Shown here one piece after another: positions 53,792 through 61,238 of a DNA stretch of 64,000 nucleotides. Source of the DNA: CAYTIB01 sp964437725 (GTDB taxonomy: Bacteria > UBA8248 > JACPRG01 > G963555815). The DNA lies in contig CAYTIB010000048.1 in the NCBI GenBank assembly GCA_964437725.1, positions 1-64,000 of the forward strand, written 5' to 3'. A program made the position numbers and the translations under genes. The notes beneath the pieces are model-generated. The model searched no databases. It saw only the letters and a list, made by a program, of their open reading frames with translations, and was not told the DNA's origin. Numbering within the stretch: the stretch's first letter is position 1; the number at the start of each line of letters is the position of its first letter.

Positions 53792-55762
53792 TCAAACACC
53801 AGCAGGAGTGGAGGACGGGAGAAGGGGGCCATCCGTCATCCTCTGCATCCAGAGTTCAAGATTCACCCAACTCCAGAGCGCTAGACGGATGTTCTGTTCT
53901 CCCCGGCAATGTCTATCATACTCCCGAATAACTGCTTTCGTGTCAAAGATACCCCTTGAGCGAAAGGATTCAGAGTGGAACAAACTCCGGACAGTTTCCT
54001 TCATATCTTTTTTCATCCAAAGATCGGTCGGGGCAAGAAAACCTTTCTTGTCAACTCGGTTGCGAATCAATTCAGGTAAAATTCCTTGCATTGCGTTGCG
54101 AAGAACTACCTTCGTGCGCCCCCCCCGTATCTTCTGTTTCCCTGGCAGGCCATACGCATACTCGACAAGTCGGTGGTCCAAGAAAGGTATCCGAGACTCT
54201 ACGGAAAAAGCCATGCTATTTCTATCTTCGAAATGAAGCCACCCAGGAACAGGATACATTCGCAACCCCATATAGGAGCAGGTCCTTAGGCCAGATTCTC
54301 CCCGGAACCCTATGGTCTCCGGCGTGGCAAACTTGTCGACAAAATCGGGGTGGAGAATTCCACGAAATCCGGTCCCTCTTCGTTTAAGAGACAGCTTCAA
54401 GCTCTCAGGTGCTCTTAAGCTAGCCAAAACCCGAATGGCCGACAGCAAGGAGGAAGCAACACCACCCCACCCCATTAATTGATAGGCCTTCAACTCCTTC
54501 GCTAACAAACCCCATTTGCCTGCAGCGATAAGATCAGAGAAGTAATAAACGAAATCCTGCGGATAGCCATTTAGAAGCTCATCTCCCCCGTGCCCACTTA
54601 GAACAACTTTGACCCCTTGAGCACGAACTGAACGCATAACATACCATTGAGCAAATTGATTCAGGTTGTGGAAGGGCTCGTCTTGAAACCAAATTAGATC
54701 AGAAAGCAAATCGAACAATTCATTCACCTGCGGAAATACGTAGTGTGCATCCGCACCCGTGCGCTCCACAACCGGCTGAATGAAATCTCGCTCGTCATAT
54801 TGAGGATCATCAAAACATGAGGAAAACGTTTTGATCCGGGAGGGTTGAATCTTCTCCGCAACGACACAAGCTATTGATGAGGAATCAAGGCCCCCGCTGA
54901 GGCAAACGCCTAAGGGCACATCGCTGCGTAAGCGGAGACGGATTGCGTCAAAAAATAATTCGCGAAATTGTTCGGCCACCTCAGTGTCCGATTCCGGAAC
55001 AAAGCCATTTTGAGGCAATTCAATATCCCAATACCGACGAACTTGCTTCTTCCCGTTTTGCAAAACCAGATAATGTGAAGGTGGAATCTGAGAGATCCCA
55101 TCAAAAAATGTGGCATCTGTATAATCCATCAATCCGGACCCGGTGGCCAAATAACGATATATGGTAGGACCATGCGGCTCCCGGGGAACTTCCGGGTGCA
55201 ACAGAATAGATTTTATCTCCGAAGCAAATATGAAACGCATACCGTCGTCAAAGTAATAGAAAGGCTTAATACCCAAGCGATCGCGCGCGCAGAAAAGTTT
55301 CTTTGAACGTCCATCCCAAAGGGCAAAACCCCACATCCCGTTAAAGCGATCGAGACATCCCTCTCCCCATTCCTCATAGGCGTGGAGAATCACCTCAGTG
55401 TCACAACGGCTACGAAACTTATGCCCCTGGGTTTTGAGTTGCTCCGCAAGTTCTTCGTGGTTGTAGATTTCACCATTAAAAACAACCCAGATCGAACCAT
55501 CTTCATTGCACATGGGTTGTGCACCGTGTTCTGAGAGATCAATGATGCTGAGACGTCGGTTGGCAAGGCCCAACGATCGTAAGGGGTCTTCAGCGCGGGA
55601 GGGCCGGGCCATAAAAATTGGTGATTTAGACCCAAATGGATCTAAGAAGACAAATCCCTCTCCATCCGGTCCTCGATGGGCTATGGCGTCGTTCATGCGA
55701 ACCAACCCACCCACATCCACCGATTTGCCATCAAATTGGAAAATTCCTGCAATCCCACACAC
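53792..55762 (-). CDS. asnB: Asparagine synthase-type glutamine amidotransferase in the glycan cluster
   Basis: 656 residues from GTG (GTG TGT GGG), so Cys2 is the glutaminase nucleophile (MCGIAGIFQF). The glutaminase domain includes NGEIYNHEEL. The synthetase domain has the P-loop SGGLDSSSIA and LSGHGGDELLNGY. It transfers the amide nitrogen of glutamine to an ATP-activated carboxylate. In surface-glycan clusters such enzymes often amidate a sugar acid rather than aspartate, which is my preferred reading given the neighbours. A GC hairpin lies in the short leader. Confidence 0.85.
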   Translation of the reverse strand: MCGIAGIFQFDGKSVDVGGLVRMNDAIAHRGPDGEGFVFLDPFGSKSPIFMARPSRAEDPLRSLGLANRRLSIIDLSEHGAQPMCNEDGSIWVVFNGEIYNHEELAEQLKTQGHKFRSRCDTEVILHAYEEWGEGCLDRFNGMWGFALWDGRSKKLFCARDRLGIKPFYYFDDGMRFIFASEIKSILLHPEVPREPHGPTIYRYLATGSGLMDYTDATFFDGISQIPPSHYLVLQNGKKQVRRYWDIELPQNGFVPESDTEVAEQFRELFFDAIRLRLRSDVPLGVCLSGGLDSSSIACVVAEKIQPSRIKTFSSCFDDPQYDERDFIQPVVERTGADAHYVFPQVNELFDLLSDLIWFQDEPFHNLNQFAQWYVMRSVRAQGVKVVLSGHGGDELLNGYPQDFVYYFSDLIAAGKWGLLAKELKAYQLMGWGGVASSLLSAIRVLASLRAPESLKLSLKRRGTGFRGILHPDFVDKFATPETIGFRGESGLRTCSYMGLRMYPVPGWLHFEDRNSMAFSVESRIPFLDHRLVEYAYGLPGKQKIRGGRTKVVLRNAMQGILPELIRNRVDKKGFLAPTDLWMKKDMKETVRSLFHSESFRSRGIFDTKAVIREYDRHCRGEQNIRLALWSWVNLELWMQRMTDGPLLPSSTPAGV

Positions 55763-55782
55763 TGTGCTGTTAGTCCATATCC

Positions 55783-55811
55783 AAAAAGAGGGTTAAACCC
55801 CGCGAGCGGGG
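55783..55811 (-). terminator. Hairpin between the WaaA-like gene and asnB
   Basis: On the - strand CCCCG-CTCG-CGGGG is followed after ten bases by TCTTTTT. The distance between stem and T-run is too long for a classical terminator, so it may be a partial terminator or a processing site within the operon. Confidence 0.35.
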
Positions 55812-55824
55812 GGCTATTCAGACA

Positions 55825-57192
55825 TCATGGAGAAAATGATCCGGCAACCGATTTATCAGGTTGAGCTAGTATTCCAGCTTTGGTGATTTTTTCGATCGCA
55901 AATGCAAGATTGGTTTCCACAGCTCCGGCATTTGAAGTTACCACCTGTTCTGCAACCTGACAAATCCGTTTCACAACACTTGGGTCCTGTAAAATATGAA
56001 GGATCGCTCTCGTCATCTCTTCATCCGTAGAAACCTGAAGACCCTTGTAGGCCGTGAGGAGAACATCGGTAATCTCCCTCCAATGGTTCATGTGTGGCCC
56101 AAATAAAAGGGGGCGTCCATGTATCAAAGGCTCAATAGGGTTATGACCAAAAGCCAACTTCCCCTTGGGTATGATACTTGCTCCGACAAAATTAATTGTT
56201 CCGAGGCCATAAAGACGTGCCAACTCTCCGAAGGTATCGATAATTAAGACAACATCTCTCGGATGCTCACCTGCGTCCAGGTCGGTTTTCCGCTGATAGT
56301 CTAATCCAGCTTCTGAAAAAACATCGTTCAGCTTTATAGTGTTGCTGTAATAGCTAGGGGCAATGAGTAGACGAAATTTCGGGAACGTTTCTCGTATGTT
56401 ACGAAAGGCCTTGAGAATAATCTTATCCTCTCCTGCTCGCACACTCCCCGCCACAAATACAGGAGCATCTGACGAAATCCCTAAATTGGCCCGCATTGTC
56501 AGTTCTTCCTCTTTGGAGAGTAACAGAAAATCCCGATCATACTTCATCTCACCAACTAACCGGATTTTTTCGGGTTGGGCGCCAAGACGGCAATATCCCT
56601 CCATATCAGACTTCGACTTCACACCAATGTCGTCCAAATACTGATAGAATCTTCGTGGAATTGAACGGGCAAGGATTTCATGCTGTTCGTAACCGTGACT
56701 CATAAATCCACTAAGGAGTATGGTCCGAACACCTGATTTTTGAGCCTCGCGACAAAGGACTGGGTAACTACAATTTTCAACAAAGAGAAGTGCCGCAGGA
56801 CGTAGTGTTCGAATCACCCTTTTAGCAACATGCCTTAAATCCCAAGGGCTATCAAAAACAAAGTCCAGTTCCTTCTGTCTGCTAGAGAATTCGAAGGAAT
56901 AACGGTTATTGGTGGACAAAACCAAATTCACGTCGGGATAAAGTTCCCTTAACCGTCTGACGAATGTAACAATTTGCGTATTTTCCCCTCCGGACAAAGC
57001 TTCGATCCAGATAGTAGACCGGCTTTTTGCCAGCCCCTTCAACTCCCTGGGCAAAAACCCCCACCGGTACCAGAAAAAACGTCGCAAATAAGGATCTCTA
57101 CCGAAAACCACGCGTCGGAAAAAAGTGACGGGTAAATATGCGTAAGCCTTAAGAATAAATAAGATTTCTCGTTTGAGTTCGTGGATACCCAA
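55825..57192 (-). CDS. WaaA-like (Kdo transferase family) glycosyltransferase
   Basis: 455 residues from TTG at 57192, chosen because GGAG lies about ten bases upstream and the frame would otherwise overlap the previous gene by 55 bases. The C-terminal half has the WaaA pattern: VGEMKYD, FVAGSVRAGEDKIILKAF, IIDTFGELARLYGLG and GHNPIEPLIHGRPLLFGPHMNHW. WaaA moves Kdo from CMP-Kdo to lipid A. Here it follows two CMP-sugar synthetase-like genes, so a CMP-activated nonulosonic acid as donor is a good guess. It is clearly divergent from housekeeping WaaA. Confidence 0.75.
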   Translation of the reverse strand: MGIHELKREILFILKAYAYLPVTFFRRVVFGRDPYLRRFFWYRWGFLPRELKGLAKSRSTIWIEALSGGENTQIVTFVRRLRELYPDVNLVLSTNNRYSFEFSSRQKELDFVFDSPWDLRHVAKRVIRTLRPAALLFVENCSYPVLCREAQKSGVRTILLSGFMSHGYEQHEILARSIPRRFYQYLDDIGVKSKSDMEGYCRLGAQPEKIRLVGEMKYDRDFLLLSKEEELTMRANLGISSDAPVFVAGSVRAGEDKIILKAFRNIRETFPKFRLLIAPSYYSNTIKLNDVFSEAGLDYQRKTDLDAGEHPRDVVLIIDTFGELARLYGLGTINFVGASIIPKGKLAFGHNPIEPLIHGRPLLFGPHMNHWREITDVLLTAYKGLQVSTDEEMTRAILHILQDPSVVKRICQVAEQVVTSNAGAVETNLAFAIEKITKAGILAQPDKSVAGSFSP

Positions 57193-57197
57193 TCTTG

Positions 57198-57932
57198 CTA
57201 CGCTCCATGGGAGGGTTCTTCGCCTGCTTCCCGTTCCAGCGCGGCCTCCCATGTGGGGAGAAGCGTCTTGGCAATCTCTAAATCCATCGGGGAACGAACA
57301 TCGACGCGTCCCGTCATTCCTCTAATAGGAACCATTCCCACAAGCCTGCCAAGCCGATCTCCACGCTTAATCACCTCACCTCTTGTTGCACAAACCATAC
57401 CGCTGATTTCGCGATAGATAGGTTTTCGCTCCGATCTGGGAGCATGCCCATCCTCTCCAATAGGTGTTAGCCCTTGATTACCCTGGAACCAGAAACTCGC
57501 AGTCTCCTCAACCGCTACGAAAACTGAATCTAGCTTCTGTTCCACAAGGCTGTTGACTATCCGATCTATCAAACCAGGAGGCCTGAAGGGATGCGACACC
57601 TCCAGAAGAACGGCCACATCAACTTTATAGCCTTCATTGCTTTCTAACCATGTAATAGCATGTTGGAATACGCGCTCCAAAGGAACACCTGGTTCGGCCA
57701 GTTCTAAAGGACGGAGGAAGGGTACTTCAGCGCCTTCTTGGCGTGCTAAATCTGCGATTTCTTGATCTTCGGTTGTAACCAGAATTCTTTGAACACTGTG
57801 ACTTTCCTTCACGGCATCTAGCGTGTGAACCAGCAAGGGTTTCTTACCCAGAGACTCACGGAATAGCGGCCTCCCCCGAACAGGAACGAGCGCAATTACC
57901 TGCTGTGAAGCAACCTCAGCGGGCGATGTCAT
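57198..57932 (-). CDS. Divergent cytidylyltransferase, NeuA-like copy 2
   Basis: 244 residues with the acylneuraminate cytidylyltransferase fold: VPVRGRPLFRESLGKKPLLVHTLDAV, VTTEDQEIADLARQEGAEVPFLRP, LLEVSHPFR and an end with VDVRSPMDLEIAK. The nucleotide-binding signature normally reads PARGGSKG.P.KN; here GGSK is missing. The second Asp expected in the DxD at the end is Arg. The enzyme may have a different nucleotide or sugar specificity, or be a regulatory subunit of copy 1. Its start overlaps the end of copy 1 by 17 bases. Confidence 0.75.
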   Translation of the reverse strand: MTSPAEVASQQVIALVPVRGRPLFRESLGKKPLLVHTLDAVKESHSVQRILVTTEDQEIADLARQEGAEVPFLRPLELAEPGVPLERVFQHAITWLESNEGYKVDVAVLLEVSHPFRPPGLIDRIVNSLVEQKLDSVFVAVEETASFWFQGNQGLTPIGEDGHAPRSERKPIYREISGMVCATRGEVIKRGDRLGRLVGMVPIRGMTGRVDVRSPMDLEIAKTLLPTWEAALEREAGEEPSHGA

Positions 57933-58692
57933 ATACCTCGTTTCCTTTCCATTCGGTTAGAACTTTTTCGGCCAACCACAAATCAAATTCTCCGTGAATG
58001 TCAATGTTAGCGGCAGGATCGTCATACCAAAGAATATCCACTACTCCTCCGACCCGCCGCGGCGGGTCCTCCATAAGCAATCGTGCGCGCGTGGCACAAG
58101 CCAATCCGGTGTCCTCTCGGTACACCGGGCTCTTGCTTTGCCGTGATCCATGACCCGTATATTGTCCTATTGGCTCAAACCCCCCCGACTCTACATCACG
58201 CCAAAAATTCTTATGAGTCTTCATGGCTACAAAAGCAGTCTCAAGCTCTGAGCGCTCTCGGAGCCGGCAAACAACCTCGTCTATCCATCCAGGACGACGA
58301 AACACATCGGTTGTTTGGAGATATACCAAAATATCAATGGGGACACCTTCGTTTTTCAAAAACCAATGACAGGCGTGAGCAAGGGTATCCTCTGTCGTGG
58401 CGCGGTCAGACGCGAGTTCGACAGTCTGTCCAGAGGAAGTGGTGTAGGTTTCCGGTCTTAGAAACGGGGTTTCGGCTCCCCAATCTCTCGCAACTTGGGC
58501 AATCTCCTCATCATCTGTAGTGACAATGACTCGTTCCACCGTCTCCGCCCGAACAGCAGCCTGAATGGTATGAGCGATTAGAGGCTGCCCAGCTAAGAGC
58601 AGAAGATTTTTTCTCGGAAGACCTTTCGACCCGCCACGAGCGGGGATAACAGCAACCACGGGACTTTTTCCCACACTCCCCCTCCAAGCCAC
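57916..58692 (-). CDS. neuA: CMP-sugar synthetase, NeuA-like copy 1
   Basis: 258 residues. The signature IPARGGSKGLPRKN is intact, followed by AGQPLIAHTIQAA, VIVTTDDEEIAQVARDWGAETPFLRP. QTTDVFR stands where QPTSPLR is usual, and the final DxD reads DIH. It would activate a nonulosonic acid with CTP. It stands 119 bases after the GT2 gene in the direction of transcription. A paralogue follows directly. The closest sugar (legionaminate, pseudaminate, sialate, Kdo) cannot be assigned. Confidence 0.8.
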   Translation of the reverse strand: MAWRGSVGKSPVVAVIPARGGSKGLPRKNLLLLAGQPLIAHTIQAAVRAETVERVIVTTDDEEIAQVARDWGAETPFLRPETYTTSSGQTVELASDRATTEDTLAHACHWFLKNEGVPIDILVYLQTTDVFRRPGWIDEVVCRLRERSELETAFVAMKTHKNFWRDVESGGFEPIGQYTGHGSRQSKSPVYREDTGLACATRARLLMEDPPRRVGGVVDILWYDDPAANIDIHGEFDLWLAEKVLTEWKGNEVYDIAR

Positions 58693-58811
58693 CTTAAAAA
58701 ATCAGTTTGTGCAGTCGTTTTACCGGAGAAAAGAAAATACTCACCCAAGATGGGACAGATTGGATTATCGGCCGAAACCAGGAAGTTGCACCTGTACACA
58801 TCCATCCTTGT

Positions 58812-59510
58812 TCAATCATCGTACAGGGGCTCGCGACCATTGATCAGCTCAATCATCTTAACAACCCGCTCCGCTCGGGCCACATCCATTGTTTGATGGA
58901 TCCCGTGGTGGTGATAAACGCTAGCTTGAGGCTCATAAACTATGTGATGGCCAGACGCAATAACCTTTTTAGCCCAGTCACGGTCTTCAACACCATTCAG
59001 CCCCTCGTCGAAGGGAATTCGCTTCCAAACACTTCGACGAAGCATAGCGTTTGCGTTGTGGAAAAAAGAATCTTTCACCTGAATCTTCCTGTCCAAACCA
59101 AATGTATTCCAGAGATCTCGCTTATCAAAGGTATGCGAATCCGGCAAAGGTTCCTGACGACCATAAACTGCAGCAACTTGTGGTTGATCAAAATTGACTA
59201 GCATACGGTCCAACCACTTGTTATGGACGGGAACACAATGTGCAGACAGGCAAACGATTAAATCTCCTTTTGATGCTTGCACACCCATATTTAGTGCACG
59301 CCCGTAGCTGAAATCCTGCTCGACAATCGTAATCAACCTACAATCGAAACCACGGGCAATTTCGGCCGTTTCGTCAGCCGACTCGTTGTCCACCACGATG
59401 ATTTCCCGCCGGGGGTAATCTTGTAAAGAAGTAGCCTTGAGGCAGCGACGAATCCATTCCGACTCATTCCTCGCACGAACGACAATCGAAATCAAAGGCT
59501 GCCCGCTCAT
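58812..59510 (-). CDS. GT2 glycosyltransferase
   Basis: 232 residues. LISIVVRARNESEWIRRCL starts the GT2 domain, with DNESADETAEIA (donor site) and a typical C-terminal GVEDRDWAKKV acidic motif. The DXD position reads LSAHC, as in some rhamnosyl-like GT2. It overlaps the NeuB-like gene by four bases (ATGA), which suggests tight co-expression. Donor unknown, and it might use the sugar made by the NeuB-like protein. Confidence 0.83.
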   Translation of the reverse strand: MSGQPLISIVVRARNESEWIRRCLKATSLQDYPRREIIVVDNESADETAEIARGFDCRLITIVEQDFSYGRALNMGVQASKGDLIVCLSAHCVPVHNKWLDRMLVNFDQPQVAAVYGRQEPLPDSHTFDKRDLWNTFGLDRKIQVKDSFFHNANAMLRRSVWKRIPFDEGLNGVEDRDWAKKVIASGHHIVYEPQASVYHHHGIHQTMDVARAERVVKMIELINGREPLYDD

Positions 59511-60529
59511 TCCACCTCCACCAAACCAAAGGTGATAGGTTCATTCTTGCGGATAGTGTACAAGGCCTTTCGGCCTAGCAGCTTGGGAAGTAATCGCGGA
59601 GTAAGACCGCGAAGAGGAGATTTAGTGGAAAGCATCTCACGAGTTAATACCGATCCCTGCGGAATATCGACTGCAGCTACTATGGCTCGGCGATCATCAT
59701 CAAACGACTCTAGCTCCATAGGTAGCAATCTTTTTTCAGTTTCACCCGACAAAGCCTGTTCAATGTGTCGTATGTCTCCGACCCATCGCCTCAATTGATC
59801 TGGCTCACAACTGTAAGCATGGTCTGCCCCAGGGAGCCTGCGATCAAGCGTAAGCCGCTTTTGAAGAATCCGTGCTCCTTTAGCCACGGCCACTGGAGCC
59901 GCGAGGATCCCATCTTCATGATCGTCAAATCCCAGTGGTCTTTCAAATTTCTTCAACCAGTCAAGCATTTGCAGTTGACTTTCCTCTGCAGGGGTAGGAA
60001 AACATGCTACCCCATGCAAGAGAAAAACATTGCATTTCTGGGCCAAACGAACGATTTCGGAAACCTCCTCCTCATCACAGGCCCCGGTGGATACATACAC
60101 CGGCCGATTCCGACTATAGACCAATTCGAGAAGCGGAAAATCAGTATTGCAGCCCGCAGGAACATAAAATCCATCGACCTCCATCGGTTCCAAAAAATCC
60201 AGGGATTCAACATCCATGGGTGTACCCCAGAAAGCAATTTTGCCTCGGGCCATATTACGGAGATCCCGAAACGCATCAGCGTCCAAATCTAACCGGTGAG
60301 CCATCTCTCGGGCGTTCGAACCCAATTCAGGAAATGCAGCGTTGGCTCGCCACAAAACCTCTTGACTCGAAGTTGCATCAGGAGACCGTTTGTGGAAGTT
60401 CACCGCATCACAGCCACAATCAATGGCTATTTCCATCAGCCTTCTGGCGCGCTCAAGATCGCCGTTATGATTGATCCCTACTTCCGCTGCAAGAACACAA
60501 CGAATGGGTTCGACCGACATTTTCCTCAT
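59507..60529 (-). CDS. NeuB-family synthase with altered active site
   Basis: 340 residues: NeuB TIM barrel (about 10-265) and C-terminal SAF/antifreeze-like domain (VAAVDIPQGSVLTREML). The start AAEVGINHNGDLERARRL is standard (Glu16). Compared with Neisseria NeuB, PEP-binding Lys53 is Asn44, Lys129 is Tyr122, Glu234 is Gln223, and Mn ligand His236 is Arg225; the other Mn ligand His215 is His204. NeuB proteins condense PEP with a 6-carbon sugar to a nonulosonic acid. Here the chemistry may differ. It is first in its transcript. The start may be Met4. Confidence 0.82.
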   Translation of the reverse strand: MRKMSVEPIRCVLAAEVGINHNGDLERARRLMEIAIDCGCDAVNFHKRSPDATSSQEVLWRANAAFPELGSNAREMAHRLDLDADAFRDLRNMARGKIAFWGTPMDVESLDFLEPMEVDGFYVPAGCNTDFPLLELVYSRNRPVYVSTGACDEEEVSEIVRLAQKCNVFLLHGVACFPTPAEESQLQMLDWLKKFERPLGFDDHEDGILAAPVAVAKGARILQKRLTLDRRLPGADHAYSCEPDQLRRWVGDIRHIEQALSGETEKRLLPMELESFDDDRRAIVAAVDIPQGSVLTREMLSTKSPLRGLTPRLLPKLLGRKALYTIRKNEPITFGLVEVE

Positions 60530-60548
60530 TTCGCTAGCAGGGTTGATT

Positions 60549-60609
60549 TTGACTCAGTCAAGGGAACCGCGCCTTATTAGGCGGGATAGTGAGAGGGCGA
60601 CTTCGCCCT
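60549..60609 (-). promoter_or_regulatory. Cluster of three inverted repeats before the NeuB-like gene
   Basis: In the leader, at 60594-60609, 60571-60582 and 60549-60561, lie AGGGCG-AAGT-CGCCCT, GCCT-AATA-AGGC and the 13-base palindrome TTGACTGAGTCAA (as read on the - strand). They could be leader hairpins or protein sites. No family of riboswitch is recognised. Confidence 0.35.
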
Positions 60610-60787
60610 TATCGTCATCAGAAGGGGCACAGGAAGAAATAAATCCTCCTCGGGGAATCGACCGCTCCGTACTTACCCCTTAACTGTCTGTTCAGCTGAT
60701 GAGTCACAAAAGCCCACGTACCTGCCCGAAAACCTTAATTCCGACTGCCCACGCTGTCAAGGCAGATTCCGGGGAGTTAACAAGTGT

Positions 60788-60825
60788 TCTCAACCATTTG
60801 AGACAGGGACAGGACAAATTATAAA
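60788..60825 (+). promoter_or_regulatory. Promoter with a palindrome over the -35 box
   Basis: TTGAGA (60798-60803, five of six) and TATAAA (60820-60825, five of six) are 16 bases apart. The -35 is the right arm of a perfect palindrome TCTCAA-CCAT-TTGAGA (60788-60803), which would suit an operator. A second -10 like TATAAT follows at 60835-60840. It reads toward the transglutaminase-like gene with a 400-base leader. Confidence 0.5.
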
Positions 60826-61238
60826 CTCAACCCGTATAATAGTGCATGCAAGGGGCCAAACCTATAAGACGCTGAGAAGCCAATTGAACCATATTTCGGT
60901 TAATCCATCCCCAGCACCTCAAGTTGAAAAACGGTTACCTACTCCTTTCCAAAGTCCGATCAAATGTGGGATCTGCGTTCAAATGGGTTCTTCTGGGCCG
61001 GTCCCCAAATGTTAAAATTTTCATGTTGGGGTGGTGTTTCTTATCATCGTCATTGTTCTTCTCTGGTTGATCGTGGAAAATTGAGAGAATCCCCAACTTT
61101 AGATTAAATCACTTAGGCCGGAGCTTATGCCGATATCAAAACTCAGTAAGTCACTGGCCTGTCTGGATGCTTTCAGCATTGGAAGCTTCATAAACAAGGC
61201 ACGGGATAAATTTCTATTTAGCTTCTGCGGGATAGCCC

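Larger units (their letters stand above)
60530..61238. other. Divergent intergenic region, 709 bases
   Basis: Between the NeuB-like gene and the transglutaminase-like gene I see control elements (inverted repeats at 60549-60609, promoter with palindrome at 60788-60825) but no gene I trust. A short hydrophobic frame from GTG near 61030 codes for about 17 residues and is not called. Confidence 0.45.

Noticed and set aside
61030..61083. Very short hydrophobic frame of about 17 codons in the leader before the transglutaminase-like gene
   Set aside because: It resembles a single membrane helix but is too short, lacks an SD and could be chance.
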